A DNA stretch of 64,000 bases from Centroberyx gerrardi (Eukaryota; Chordata; Actinopteri; Beryciformes; Berycidae): contig NC_136017.1 of the NCBI RefSeq assembly GCF_048128805.1, positions 12,314,307 to 12,378,306 on the forward strand, written 5' to 3'. A program made the position numbers and the translations under genes. Of the stretch, positions 25,121 to 38,749 are shown one piece after another. The notes beneath the pieces were generated by a model, which saw nothing but the letters and a program-made list of their open reading frames with translations, was not told the DNA's origin and did not search any database. The first letter of the stretch is position 1. Each line of letters starts with the position of its first letter.

Positions 25121-25620
25121 CAGTAGATGACCACAGGTGGCCCAAGAGCAGCATTGTATACCATGAATACAATAGACTTATACGAGGGTAGCATGCAAAA
25201 TTCATACAGTACACTATTCCTGCCTCAAGAGCAGCATTGCCCAATAGGCTAATATTAGGGTAACAATGTTATGTAATATGTCTGCAGGACACTATTCCCA
25301 CCCCAAGAGCAGCATTATTCAGTGTACAACAGAGTAATACTAGAGTGCCATGATATAGCCTACTGTATGTACTGTATACAGTACACTATTCCTGCCCTAT
25401 AACCTATGCAGTAAAGTTGTCCTGCCCCAAGAGCATCATGACTTATAGTAGACATCATACATGCCTATAGCACATTATTTCTGCCCCAAGAGCAGCATTA
25501 CTATGTATATAGTACACTGAAACAAGGGTATTATGATACATGCCTACAGTACATTATTCCTGACCCAAGAATAGCAGTACCATGTATACAATTTGCAAGA
25601 TATATGCCCATTAGCAACTC

Positions 25621-28182
25621 TACAGTACACTGAGCAATAAACTCAAATTATATACTCCCAAATTAGTCTAAGGCTACCAAGCATGTTAATTAAAACTAAA
25701 ACATTTTTTCACACTTATTCTAGACAAATAAGTCAGTAAATTATGTTAGCGAGCAGATATAATTAAACTTGTTAAGTTAAAAATGAAATCATTAAAATGT
25801 TAGCTTACATCAGAGCTAACACTACTGCTCACTATTGGGTTAACTGCTATGTTTGCTAAATTAAGGCTCACTCACTTGGCAGAATGAGCCACTGTTCACT
25901 GTTGGCTAACAAAACTTACCAAGTAAACTCACTTAGCCAGATAAAATGTTTTAAAATAATAATGATAATCATAAAAAGTCACCTTTGTAAGAAGTACGTT
26001 TCTACCTTGACATGGACAGCACCACTGATGTGAGATTCCCTCCTTTTTTTCAAATGGAGTGGCTGGTACTGTGTGAGCTGCCAGTTCTGGTCCTTGGTAG
26101 TTTTAGAGTTCAGTTTTTTATTGTGGTGGTGATTGTCCTTAAATATGTGGCAGTAGAAATGATAGGGAAAAACCAGAGTCTTGTGTAGACTGTGGGTTCA
26201 GCCTCAGTACCTCCAGATGTGCTTCAGAAGCCCAGAGTGAGGCCTGCAGTTCACAGCTGAAACCCATTAGCACCTGATTGGGAATCTCTGCTTCCCCTCA
26301 ATCAGTATCAGTCTTTCCCTGTACCAAACCTATCACCAAAGCATTGTGATGACAGATCTTGACATAATGCTCACATTATGTGCATTGGAAGCAGGACCAA
26401 AGGGGCATGCCCACATCCATGAGGAGGCGTTAAATTTGATTTCACCACATGATATGTTCAACAGCAGAACAGCGAGGCCCTAAACAGCAAATAATATACA
26501 GGAGACCACAGGGGATAAACTTAAGATTTGGCTAAATCCTTCTCTCAAATGTCACCAGAACTGGGCATTTTAAAGCAGTTTTTCAAGTGGTCAAAATATC
26601 TGCACACCTACAAAAAAAGCAAACTCACAAAGTGAAAAAAGAAACCTGATAAGATTTTTTTGTTGGCTTTTATTGATGATATTTTCTGTATTTTCCATAC
26701 ATCTGAAGCTGAACTTAAACTCTCCACAGAGTATCTCAATTCAAGAGACCCAAACCTCATATTTGGTTTTGAAATTGATTTCAATAAAGCACATTTTCTG
26801 GCTATGGGTCAGTAGAGAGGGAAGTGGACTAATCACTACTATATACACAAAATAAACTGATAGGAATACCCTACTAAGGGCTGAGTGTTTTCACCCCATG
26901 CCCTTAAAGAAGGGACTCCTATACAAGCCAGTTTATGCGGCCTTACCTTATCTGCCAGACAGTGCAAGAGTTTGACAGAAAAGCTGTAGAACTGAAAGAA
27001 AAATTCTTGAGTCGGGGACACTCTTCTGCCTGGGTTGATAATCAAATCTCATTCTAGTCATTTTATACAGAAGAACACAAAAGAACAACAACAACACACT
27101 TATGTATGCACTTATACAACAAAATACACAATATACTCAACAACATACTCAACAACACAAACGTTATCATTATCAAAAATCATTGCCATATTTTATCCTC
27201 TGACCCATCTCTGAAAGGTGGATTTGAAGAATTACCTGTTTGTCTTTAGGAAAGGGAAAAATAATTGACTGTGTGGTTCATGCAAACTTGGTATCAGTGT
27301 CTGCAGGAATGCCTGGGATTATCCAGTTGCTATCCATTTTAATGATCTAAAAATATTCCCCTTTTTGAGTTTGTTGAAACAATGTGAAGCCTATTGGGTA
27401 TTCACACTCACAACACCCAAATCAAAGGGTATGAATAATGAACTTCACTTAATGTAATGCTGTAGTCCGTTTGTATTACTCGTGCTGTTGTAGTTTGTGT
27501 ATTTGTTGACCAATATTAATGATTCGAAAGATGATGCTCTGATTGGTTAATTGATTGTGATACACCTGTATGAGATTCAACTGGATCTTTATCTTGGTGT
27601 TTCTTCTCCACATTCTATACTCTGATGATTATTAAACGCAGTATACTGCAAAGCTGTTCTTAAAAAAACCTCCTGTGGGAACAGACCCCCAGATGCCCCT
27701 AGCAGCTAATGTGTTCCTCATTTCACTTGATAAAGGTGGCAGCCCTACTTATAGGCCTATATTTAGAATAGAAATTTAGATGTCTGCTGTTGTAGTAGAT
27801 TGTACATTTCAAAGATTTGTATGACAATTCTGTCCTCATTCTCAGAAAACACTTGGTTTAATCTAGGAAACTAGGAAGAGTCTGGATCTATTCTGGGTGT
27901 GAAGTGGTCTTCATCCTGCTCATTTGGTTGATAATAAATGAAATGGTCTGACCTCAGATTTTAATATTAGTGTAGGGCAGCGTAAAACATTTAAAGATCA
28001 ATAAGTGAAGCCACTCTCTAACACCCATTCACCATAGAGCACTGTATTGCCATGCAACAGTACTTCTCTGTAATCTCGTGTCAGAGTGAGACGCCCCCCA
28101 AAAAAAGCAGCTTGAAGCTTGTAAATCTCACTCCCAACAGAACATAGCTAATCAAGTTTGCTCTGCGTGTTTGTTTCTAGTT
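25621..28182. other. No gene recognised
   Basis: Low-GC DNA to the right of the minisatellite. No coding potential or repeat that I recognise. Confidence 0.6.
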
Positions 28183-28375
28183 TGTTTTGCCAAAACAATG
28201 GGGCAGCAGGGTGTCATGGTGATTAAGGAGACCGCCCTTCAACTGGAGGACGCTGTGTTCAGGCTTCCATGTCGGGAAGCATCTGCCCTGCTGGAGTGTC
28301 CCTGAGCAAGACACCCACTCCCTACCAGCTCCGGGGGCGCTGCTCTCCTGCCCCCTGTGGAGAATTTCCAGCACC
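28183..28375 (+). mobile_element. tRNA-derived SINE
   Basis: The head has tRNA-like promoter boxes: tcatggtgattaaggagac (A box region) and ctgtgttcaggcttcc (B box, normally GGTTCGAATCC). It is followed by tccctgagcaagacacccac, a phrase shared by many fish SINEs, and a GC-rich body. The 3' tail is not clear. Confidence 0.55.
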
Positions 28376-31300
28376 GTCTCACAAAAATCACCACAAAAGG
28401 ATTATTTATGTGACAATACCAAGAACTTGACACTGAAAAGGTTGGCTAATGGTTGAGTTTAGGCAAGTAAAACATCTTTGATTAAGGCTAGGCAACTAAA
28501 ACATCTTTGGTTAAAGATGGGGTAAGGTTTTGGACATGGTTTTACTACAAAGTAGAGAACTTCTTGGCATGGGTTGAGAATTGAACCCGGGTTGTCAGCG
28601 TTGAGACTAAATGTATGCGCCCCCATCCACCATCATTTACATACCTTGCTTTCCACTGCATTATTTCTATGCCAATGCCATGTCTCCTTCACATAATCCT
28701 TTCACGGTGGGAAAACACATTTCTCTCACTTTTCATGCACATGAGCGCATTATTTGCATTGTGACCGTGAGAGCACGCTGAGCATTCTCCTACAGGGATC
28801 AAGCGAGTATCACATTTTTTGTTTTTTATTATTAAAGTCCAAGTTCACCGTTGGCAGTGTCGTCTTAAAAATTCCAAGCGGAGACTTTGAGGCTAGAAAT
28901 AATGTGATGGGGATGAAAAATCAGGTTGATGTGACAGGGAAAAGAGTGATGGTGGGTTGTTAATTCATAATCACCCTGAATTAATGATTGAGTGAGACTG
29001 AGAGGCACGGGGCATATGGAAAAGAGAGGGCTGCAGATGCTCCCCAGTGCCAGGGGGCTTCTAGGAATGGGAGCAACTCAGTGCCTTGTCACACACAAAC
29101 ACGCCTGTATGCATGCCCATAAGCATGAGCACACATACACACATACACACACACAAACTGTCCAACATGAAACCCTCTCTAACAAGGAAATGGTTTCAGT
29201 TTTGATCGGCATTCAGACCGCGGCAGACAATATTTTTCACCTTAAATTCTAGCGGTTGGGATGCTGACAGCCTCAGGGAACTTAAATAATGAAAAAGAGA
29301 TATTTACTTTTCCCTGGACAGTAAATTGCAGAGGGATCCTTGAAATAAGTTCCTTTCCTTTCCTTTCCTCTCCTTTCCTTTCCTTTCCTTTGTCTTGACA
29401 TTGCTGATCATATCAATTCAATTAATAAAAAAAAAACGCCACTTTTATTGTCGGACAGATTTTTTTCCAGATTTGCATTGAGTGTTATCTTAAGGTTTCT
29501 ACTTGAGTGCTCAACCGTTCACTCCGTATCAGTTAACTGAATCACAGCATGGTAAACAGACGCCACGGTATAGAAAAGCAACTGAAATGAAAACCGCTTC
29601 CTCAGAGAACCCTCTACCCCTCAAGCAAAAGCAGAGGGTTTCTTTTTCTTTGACCAGAAGGATTATCTGGACAAGCCACAAAGAAATCTCTGTGGATTCA
29701 TTTCTTGGACTGAGAATATTGGACATCCTATCTTCTGACATACAATATTGCCAAGGGATGCTGGAATAAGTGTCCAGACAGTGGCAATATGAACAGCGTC
29801 TAACCGTCTGCTATCAATATGTACAGCTGGCATGAAAAAAAAGGAGAAGAAAAAACCTTTATCCCTTGACAATAAAGCTGGGAATGGATGCCTTGCTGGC
29901 ATTTTGTGAAAATAAAAGATTGCAACCCCAGGAAACTGCAAGCTTTCTTTTTTTTTTTTATTATTCATGGCCATAGAATCAGGTATGGATTGGGAGTTGG
30001 GAATGACTTCTGGCTGTTTCTACCACTTTCTTTTTCCACTTTCCTTGTTCTCTAGCATCAAAGCTTGGACATATCATCAGTGTAATCTTCAATTATGTAT
30101 TATCACTGGAAAAAATAGTTGATGTTCAAAGCAGTGCTCTTGGAAGGATAGGTACCTTACCTCTGGCAAACAGTGGTTCTTTGAATGAAGGTCTCTCTGG
30201 GCAGCTACCCAAGGAAGGCACTGGAGCACACAGATAGTTTCAGTCTTTTTATTCGGTGCAAGGAGTAGTTTTTCGACGTGACTGCGTCAAGCCAAGTGCT
30301 TCTTTGGCTTCAGGAGAGGGGCAACCACCTTTGGCACTATATAAAATATCCTTTTAAGGTGTCACATAGTAACTATGGTGACATAACACTGCACAGCACC
30401 ATCTTAAATCCCAGTGAAAATCAGGAGAGACTAGGTTTTTGAATTAAAAGCTTTATTGAATCAAACATTGATCAAAACTTTGGCGTAGACTCCATTGGGC
30501 CAAAGGTCAGGATACATCTCTGCACTGGGTATCCCTTTTGGATACCCAGCATGAGTAATGCTCACCTTAGTCAGGTCAGAGATCAGTTGACATGTCGTGC
30601 ACTGGGTGCCATCTGCTTTTTCTCTGCGATATGTATATTCCTTCTTGGAGTGATTACGGCTGCATCGGTGGTTGGATCTTGGCTCTCTTGGATGTCTGGC
30701 CCATTCACCAAGGAACACTCGGATATGATAAGTGCCAATAGGCTACAACGTAAGATAAACATTATATGCATATGATGATGCAGGGACGCCGAACACTGAT
30801 AAAACGTAAGATAAACCGCAACTTTGTAGAGGAAAGAAGAATTAGCATCAGCATCTGCAATGACAGCGAGGTATGGGAACAGCTGATTGAGTAATAAAGA
30901 GTGCATTGATTTGTGATTAGTTACCACGTCAGTGTGAGAGAAGTTGTGGAAATGCTTAAGCATAGTTGGATGATGCAAACCAAAGGCATGCTGCCTTCTT
31001 GAAATTTCAACTGATTGGATAATAGAGGGTAGAGGGAGAAGTAGAACCAAAGAGGCGTAGCCTCAACTGATTAGGCGGCAGTTGTGAATGAAAGAGTAGA
31101 AGGGATAGATTTGTGAATGAAGTAGTGTTCCTGATTGAACTTGCACTAAGCTTCATTTAGCTGCTATTGAGACAGAATAATGGAGACTCAACAGTGTGAA
31201 TTCATGCCCAGTTTGAGCCCATAGTTATCGGTGGACATCAGTTTTAGTGACAGATGCTTTGGGCACTTCACCACCTTATCCTGCAATGTTTTTTGGCCTC

Positions 31301-31699
31301 ACTGATGTTTGAAGAGCCACAGCACTAATAGAGCAAATACTAGTCCTCAGTGGAACCATTCCAGATTATCAAGAGCAATTAATGATACTGTATGGAGCTG
31401 TTACCATACCAAGAACCATTTGTGAATTACAGAACCACAGTTCTTCCAGCGTGTGTACCTTTGCTGACAGGCTGGATTGGTTAGCATTGGTTAAATACGC
31501 TCAGCCTGCTGGATTATCGATGAAGCAGTTTTGTGTTAAGAGCAGCAAGGTTGCTATAGTAGCTATGCAAACAGCAAAGAAGATATGGAACAGAGTTTTC
31601 TTTTTACTCTTTAGTTCACGGAACGGAGTTCTGAGTTTTGAATGGATTATTCTCTCTTTTCTGTTATTACGTTCCCCAGTTACGGACTAGGGCAGTAAA
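28376..31699. other. No gene recognised
   Basis: Contains the CA and TTTCC tracts and a possible decayed SINE piece near 28575 (minus-strand cccgggttcaattctcaacc). The 155-codon minus frame at 30583-31050 has no recognised domain. The right part may be 5' UTR or flank of the L2 remnant. Confidence 0.5.
29100..29391. repeat. (CA)n tract and (TTTCC)n microsatellite
   Basis: A CA-rich run lies at 29130-29156, and TTTCC pentamers repeat about eight times at 29351-29391 with one variant unit. Confidence 0.9.
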
Positions 31700-32240
31700 G
31701 ACTCCAGGATCTTTTACTTTTTAATATTATTTTTTGATTTCCTTTTAGATCTACGCTCCTACGCTTGTTTTATTACTGGATTTTACAAGATTTAATTGTG
31801 GACCTCTGTGACTTTTGTGGATTTTATTGGAAACTTGTGGATCTCTTGGTTTATATTTGGATTTTCTTACTTTTTCTTTTTTAACCATGAACTCTACAGC
31901 TCCACTCATGGTTTCACCGCCCCACTGCTCTGGTTGCAGCTACCTGTCAAAGAGGGTTGTCTTATTGACCCAGGAGCTCAGTGCACTAAAGAGGCAGCTG
32001 GCCAATGATGATGCAGGGACGGCGAACACCGATGATACCACTATACGCTGGAATGGTGCTACCCTTGACAGCTGCTCCACTCCCTGTATGCGCACCCCCT
32101 GGACAGAGGTAGTGGTTATCGGCAGGTTGGGGGGAGTTAGCTGCCAGGCCGCTGTTCCCATTGTCCCACCACTTTCAATTACAAACCACTGTCTGGTCCT
32201 GGAGGACCTGGACGGAGACCAAGAGGTTAACTGAGGTGCT
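31700..32240 (+). mobile_element. L2-type LINE 5' remnant with ORF1 start
   Basis: From an ATG at 31888 the plus strand reads [33 protein letters not shown] (a short coiled coil), then TPWTEVVVIGRLGGVS and PPLSITNHCLVLEDLDG before TGA. This order (Cys-containing CxGC segment, coiled coil, PWTEV, PPL..NR.xxLxDL) is the N-terminal part of ORF1 in fish L2 elements. The esterase, endonuclease and RT are absent, so this is a 3'-truncated or rearranged piece. The upstream AT-rich stretch is probably its 5' UTR. Confidence 0.6.
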
Positions 32241-34034
32241 CAACAGCAACCCCATGGCCAACTCACGTGGCACCAAATAACCACACCGAGACGCCTGAAA
32301 CTGCAGGTCTTGGTCCTCTTCCAAACAAACTCAAGTGTGGTTGGTTAGGAGTGAGAACATAATCCGACAATAACAGGAAACAATACCAAAACGCAAGGTT
32401 TTATGGGAATAAGGAGACAGATGTTGACATCTGATAGCCAGCAGTTCCTCATGCTTGGAAAGTCTGGCATAACAAAATGAACAGAGGACAAACCGCAGTC
32501 TGGACTGATGCTCATATTCAGCTATTTCTTCACGTGTTTTTACCTGGTATGAAGACCAGAGCTGGTAAATTACAACAAAGAGCACAGACAAGTCCATCAT
32601 GTTTATCTAAAGTTACAGGGACTGCGATCAGATTTGTTTTGACTTCTCCAAAGTCCCTAACCTGGCTGGATGACAGGTTACCAAAACTCTGTCCAATAAA
32701 ACAGCTACTTATGAGTCCATGTGACTTTTGTTTACAAGCCCTGATTTGCTTGTAATTGAGCAGTGCAAACCTAAATGAAACAAATACAAAAATGCAAAGC
32801 TTTCCACAACGGTTTGGACCAAAGAAAATAAACTGTAGCTGCGATCGCACCCTTAAAGTACTCAAACCTCAATCTTTATTTCTAAATTTTAAAAAAAAGC
32901 CTCCAAACAAAGGTACAAAATAGTTAAGAAAAATATATTTCTGACAGTTGCTGCTATGTAGCTAACAATATATTATGATAGCAGATATATCTAAAGGTAA
33001 ATTCTTCATATGGCCTATTCACCATCCTTTGACCTGCTCAAAAACATTTTATACTTGTCATTTCCATGAGCAATCAGTCTGTCCAATACACTGGCACCAC
33101 AATCTTACAGCTTACAGTGTAACTTTTTTTTTTTTTACATTAAAATACCAATAAATAAATAAGATGTATTGTAGATTACCAGTCTGTGTCTGTCTGTCTG
33201 TGAACCTACAGCATGTGTACATGCCTAAATCCCCCCATTTGCCTGAAAGTGGCTATTCACTGATGATCAGGGCATTTTGGGGTACATGCCAAGTATCAAT
33301 TCAATATCGAAATGGGAAAATCTACACAAAGGACACTTATCAAAGCCCCACACTGCATTTTTTAGTAGCTAAAGTTCTGTACAGTACTTGTAGTTGAATG
33401 GTGCTCATAGAAAAGTCCACACTTGCTTTATTTAATATATAAAATGCTATGGTAAGGGTACATTGATAATTGTTCCCATTTATATTTAATTCTATATGGT
33501 ATACCAAAAATAATTTTTGTTTTTATCATTGCTCATTGTACTACATAGAGTGACCTCGAGAAATGTTAGCACCCTCGGTCAAGATTAACCAAAAAGGTAG
33601 AAAAAACAACATATATTGGCCTGTAATTTTAGCACAGAAAACTTCAGAAATTACATTCATTCATGCCTCACTGCTTGTGTTACTTCTTTTATTGTTTCTT
33701 CTCTCTTTTTGCTCATCTTCATCCAGAGAGACAATAATCTTTTGAGGGCACTGTATTTATTTTGAGGCAACAATAATAGCTGGCTCTTGGGGAATTCACA
33801 TTATATTAAAAACAGAGACACTCGCATCACTAGATAAGCACCATCATTCATGAGCCAAGTCTACAGCTTGGTCTTAGTTGGGAAAACCACTTAAACCACA
33901 GCAGGCTGTGGGGATGACAACAAATAAGACTTTCTCAATCTGGGAAGTATTTGTATTTGGATTCTTTCATAGATCCCTTGTATTAGTGAAGGGATATTAT
34001 TAAATTTCCTTAAAGAGACATTTACTAAAATCCA
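32241..34034. other. No gene recognised
   Basis: AT-rich DNA with one possible Tc1-type remnant at 33547-33752. Nothing else is supported. Confidence 0.55.
33547..33752. mobile_element. Possible Tc1/mariner-type MITE remnant
   Basis: The left end reads agagtgacctcgagaaatgt and the right end, on the minus strand, reads acagtgccctcaaaagattat. They agree at most positions over about 20 bp, and ttagcaccctcggtcaaga is a phrase I associate with Tc1-like fish repeats. The ends are diverged, so this is tentative. Confidence 0.4.
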
Positions 34035-34760
34035 AATCCTTTTTTTGATACCAACTTTTTATTAGTTTTTCCACGCCATCCTCACAAGGTGGCATAAACA
34101 TACAAATATACAAATTATACACATGTAAATGCAAAAAAGAGGGGGGCAAGGAGCCATCCCCTTGCCCACTCCGCCTCCCACACCCTACCCCCCACCCCTC
34201 TTGCCGCTTCACAGATAATACAGTGTTGCTTATCTGCAATCGTAGAAGTTCATCTATTCATACGCATATTAATATAACATATTATAATTGTACACAAAAC
34301 TAGGCATGTACCCCCTCAGACTCGCCCTTCCTCGTATAAAAATATACACATATCTACAATCATATTTTACATAAAAGATATCACCAGGTCAGCAGCTCTT
34401 TTAACGGCCTCTAATGTTTCTCCTTTAGTATTGTTTGCAGATGCAATTGTCTAGTACATTATGAAAGGAAGATATCCATTGATTAATAGATAGAGTATGT
34501 GGGGGATAAGGATTTTTTTTCGCTGCAATTAAGCCAGCAAAAAGAACCCTTTTCTGATGGTTTAATAAATTAAGAGAAGAATCATCGTTCAGCAATACAA
34601 TGTTTGGGAGGCACGGTATCTGAACCCCAATGATATCTGATACTATGTCAATCACTTGGCTCCAAAACTGTTTAACTGAAGAACACTCAAAAAACATGTG
34701 TACATACATACCAATAGTCTTCCAATCCAAATTCTATATGACTATTCCTTGAACTTAAGT
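34035..34760 (-). mobile_element. L1-type LINE 3' remnant
   Basis: The minus-strand frame at 34425-34730 reads YVHMFFECSSVKQFWSQVI, LNLLNHQKRVLFAGLIAAKK and WISSFHNVLDN. This is the usual ending of L1-clade ORF2 proteins (HxFxxC...FW motif, then AKK). A 3' UTR with a C-rich patch follows to the left (cctaccccccacccctcttg near 34185). Everything upstream of the last 110 or so codons is missing. Confidence 0.7.
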
Positions 34761-35939
34761 GCATGATCCTGCTTAATGAGCGTGGGGCATTCTGTAAATC
34801 TAGCTTTCATTTATCAACACTGAGAGAGTTTCGAGAGATTAAATAGGTGATCAAGGGGACCAGTCGGTGATTTTAGTCTCTTTGGACAAACACTGAACGA
34901 TTTTTTTGAAATATCAGCCCGGATCTTAAATGGAGACAAAACATGCCTCTGAAGTGACACGCTTGCTTGCATTCCCCCGATGCATCATGTCCTTCCTTTA
35001 CAGTAAAGCAGAGGGTTGTGGGAGTTTGGGACCACAGATGTCGCCGCTCTTGTTGGATCAGATGCCAGAGATAACTGTGAAACTCTTGACGCACACACGG
35101 ATAAACACATGCACATCATATAGCCTGCAGTATGGAGCGCAGATCGCGTGCAGATGCTATGTGATGGAAACTCATCATCCTAAAGCCGTACACAGCAGAA
35201 AGTGTGGCGAATTTGTCAAAAGCAGGGGAAATATTGAGGATGTGCCCATAAAAACTAAACGAGGGGAAATTAAAACATGATTGAATGAGTTTTCAGCTGT
35301 ATGGGACCCACAAAAAAGTTTCTAGGGTCATATAAGTTTGTAATGATAGTATTTACGAACAATAAAAACGTTAGGGGAGCTGCATTTTAAAACAATGTTC
35401 TGCTACAGTAAAACAACATTTGCTAACAGTACTTCAAGGAATTAGCATTCATTTTTGAAATAGTTGAAAAAGTTGTGACCTAATTTAAAAATAAAAACTG
35501 TTAAAAAAAAGTCAGTCAGAAACTTTGTTATTGTTAGTGTATTACTTTCATTACTTTCACAGGTATAGCAGGTAAGTATATTAATCATTGTCTTTTCACA
35601 GGTAAATTAAATAAGTAAAAATAAGGTAAATCAGGTAAGTATATTGTCTCTGCTCATTTCACAGATCAAGCTGTAGCCATGAGTACAAAATGTGAATTAT
35701 TATATTATTATCATATTTTGTCTGATTCAGGATCATATTTTCTCATACCTCTTGACCTGTTTGACTCATATGACTTATATCTAAAATATTAATTCACACA
35801 TTTTAATTAATAAATAGCTTTACAGACTGTTTTCTAACAAAATGTTGAATTTAGTGTTGCTAAACATTTTACGCATATTATATTGAAATATCTCAGAGCG
35901 ACTTAAAATGCACCGATTTGGAGTAATGACTCTTATTAC

Positions 35940-36020
35940 TACGGCTAATACTATAACTACTACTATTACTACTAGTGCTACCACTACTGCTAATGCTACT
36001 ACTGCTGCTACTACACTACT
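35940..36020. repeat. Degenerate ACT/GCT trinucleotide repeat
   Basis: Units of ACT, GCT and ATT alternate for about 80 bp. On the minus strand they give an artificial Val/Ala-rich open frame. Confidence 0.85.
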
Positions 36021-36599
36021 CACAACAATAATAATCATTTCATTGTAGCTGCAGCTCTCATAGCAGCTGACATGCTTCAAGATGTGTTGCTATTTGTCTC
36101 AATTTTTGAAGCAGCCCACTGACGCCACTCATCCCCGCTCATCATCACTGAAGTGTGTACTTCCCCCTCCGCTGTGGAAAAAGGGAAATATCAAAACGCA
36201 CTCAAGTGTTCCTTCGGAGAGAGGAAAACCCACAAGAGGTATGAGACCGCGGCCGCACCTCGGCGGTCGTTTGGCGTGTTTTTTTGCCGCTATCCCCGCT
36301 CGCCTCCGAACACAGATGGAGATTCATCTGTTGCCCGTTCCCTCTTGACTCGTTTTCCCTTCCTATCCTCTGCCTCTCTCTCTCTCTGTCTTTCTCAAGA
36401 GCCTGTCTGCCAGCAGAGGCCCTGTACCTCACCGTGCGCTTATCAGACAGTTTATCCTTTTCCTGTGGGCGCCGTCCTCCATCTGTGGCTGTGACAGCCA
36501 ATCGCCACGCCGAGGGTCCATTCCATGCCGTGATTTAGACACCCGGCCTTGCCAGCGCTGCTCTATCAACCCCCTCCCCCCCCCTCCCTCATGTGGATT

Positions 36600-37131
36600 T
36601 TTCACACGCAACGCACTCGGTCACACATTCAAACAGTGACAGTACATGCACATGTACACACACTTAAACAGACACACATTCCACACACGTTCCTTCCCAT
36701 CCTTACATTCTCCCATACTCTTACACATGCAAACAGTCACACAGTATACTAACTAAAACGTCAATAGCTCTCAGGACATCCTGGACCAGATGGGGTAAAT
36801 GAATATACTGTAGAAAGTGCAAAGTGGCGGCATGATGGGAAGGGACTAATAAATAGGCCCTGTGTTTCCATCCCTCAGTGCTCAGCCCCTTCTCCTTAAT
36901 AGCTCGGCTACGGTCGTATTGCTCAGCACTCGCAAACATCCTCAAGAGGTAGCTTCGTTAATATTTTACTCGGTAGAGATAGTAAATAACAAGCAAGGCA
37001 TTCCCAGAGACCAAGTAACGAGAGAGAGCAAGAGCAAACACAACACAGCGAGAGAGAGAGAGACAGAGAGAGAGAGAGAATGAGAGAGAGAGAGAGAGAG
37101 AGACAGAGAGAGAGAGAGAGGGAGAGAGAGG
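36600..37131. repeat. CA-rich stretch and long (GA)n tract
   Basis: Imperfect ACAC-rich sequence at 36605-36745, and a GA/GAGA tract at 37020-37131 with a few substitutions. Both create low-complexity open frames. Confidence 0.9.
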
Positions 37132-37529
37132 CTGTCTCCAGGGTGTCAGCCACAATCGCTTTCTCATTTTTAACTTGTCAAGTCGGCTTCATCTTTTTTA
37201 TCACCACTGAAACTCCAATCGCACCAAAAGGCTAAGGCAGCTTGACAGAGCAAATATGGCTATTACAAATTTCGATGGGGCAGCAAAGGCGATTTAAGTA
37301 AAAAGCCTGCCATGCATCAGCCTTTTTTTTTTCTTGCTCTTCAAAACAAAGAGAAAAAAAAAACAGGGAAAAAACAACAGAAAAAAAACAAGTGCTCATC
37401 CAAGCTTCACTGTTTTATGCAAAACCATGCTAAACAGTGTTTGTTCTGCGAGGAAAAAAGGAAGTGTACAACATTCGTACCAAAATACTCCACACCCAAA
37501 CAGAGCTTAAATCATGTGCTCCCTGTGGC

Positions 37530-38708
37530 AATAAATAAATAAATAAATAAACAAAATAAAATTGAGCCAAGGTTGAAGAGCACCTCCCATCCCAGCACAG
37601 CAGGTGAGTGAGAGATAAACATTTGTGCAAAGTCGGCCGGGTCTAGTCTAGCGGCTGCTACTCCTGGTTCATTTGCAGTTGCCAGCGATGTGTTAAATGG
37701 CCATCTGTGATGGGGTGAGAGCCCCTGTAATGACTTCCTGTCTGGAGAGGAAGGCTGGAGTGTTGGAGGGCTGAGAGACACAATCAGTTTGCAAACTTGA
37801 AAGGTGTAATTGGGAGCACAAAAAACAGTGGACATTCCCTTGTTTTTTTTCCCTGTGATGAATGTTGTTTTTATGTGGCCCCTATGAAGTTAACTGTTGA
37901 TGTAAACCCACAATGTGATTTGTTAAAATTTAACAAGGGGGATGCTGGGCAAGGAAATCATTCATCTAGGGGATTTCACATTTTATTCCTGATGGATACA
38001 CATGGGCCATCCAGGTTCTTGTGTGGCTCAGCTAACAAGTAATGCTCCAAGTCTCTCTTAATGCCTGCTGGCATAATAAAGTTATTAATTCTCACCATTA
38101 TACAGTTTGCTGAGGGGAAAGACAGCCAAATACTATGTGTATAAGCCAACATGGCTAACATCATGATAAGACAGTAGATAAAACGATAATATACAGGAAT
38201 GGCAGCACTCCAAAAACAAAAAAAAGACTTAAATTGACCTCAATTATACCATATTTTTTTTTATTAATCTCCAACATCAGACTAATGTGTTTTGGCATAT
38301 AAGCCTTCAGCAGTACATCATACACATGACTCTCAGCAGCAAAATCAGTAAGAAGCATGCATAAATTGTACCTACTTGTACGTGTATGTTATCCTGATGG
38401 TGGCGATTAATAAGTGAGAACTACTGTAGCTTAGTGCTAGTTTCAAGCTTGCCACCTGTTTTGTCTGTGAAGCTGACCAATATAAACAGCTTTAAGTATC
38501 AAACCCAAGTATATCAATTGTAGGTTCAAAATTTCCAATAATTCCCAACATCTAGCCTAAGCTGATGACAACATCACAAAAACAACAAAAATCAAGAAGA
38601 CCCAAGGCAACCTGCTTAGGCCTATAAATAATTTTAGTCTCAGAGGGAGTGAATCTTGAAGTGCATCACATCCACACTGCACCCCCCCCCCCCAAAAAAA
38701 AAGCATCA

Positions 38709-38744
<36 letters not shown>
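37530..38744. repeat. (AAAT)n, poly(C) and (CT)n tracts
   Basis: AAAT units at 37531-37552, a C run at about 38683-38694 followed by A, and a pure CT run at 38714-38744. The DNA between them is ordinary AT-rich sequence. Confidence 0.9.

Positions 38745-38749
<5 letters not shown>

Larger units (their letters stand above)
23637..25620 (+). repeat. Degenerate minisatellite, about 75-90 bp unit, about 14 units
   Basis: The phrase CCCCAAGAGCAGCATT recurs with small changes near 23694, 24029, 24116, 24197, 24249, 24322, 25139, 25224, 25301, 25424, 25485 and 25563. Each is preceded by a version of acagtacactattcctg and followed by versions of tatacaatagactgatgcta and ggtaacatgatatatg. The array is interrupted by the 170-bp MITE (23713-23888), a non-matching block (about 24,400-24,830) and the hAT-type MITE (24863-25120). 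Confidence 0.85.

Noticed and set aside
30583..31050. 155-codon minus-strand frame
   Set aside because: Length alone; the residues show no domain and the region lies in gene-free DNA beside an L2 remnant.
36082..36611. Several overlapping frames of 80-115 codons in a GC-richer patch
   Set aside because: Low-complexity Pro/Ser/Arg composition with CT tracts, and no family motif or trustworthy splice sites.
37020..37167. Leu/Ser-repeat frames on the minus strand
   Set aside because: Produced by the (GA)n tract.
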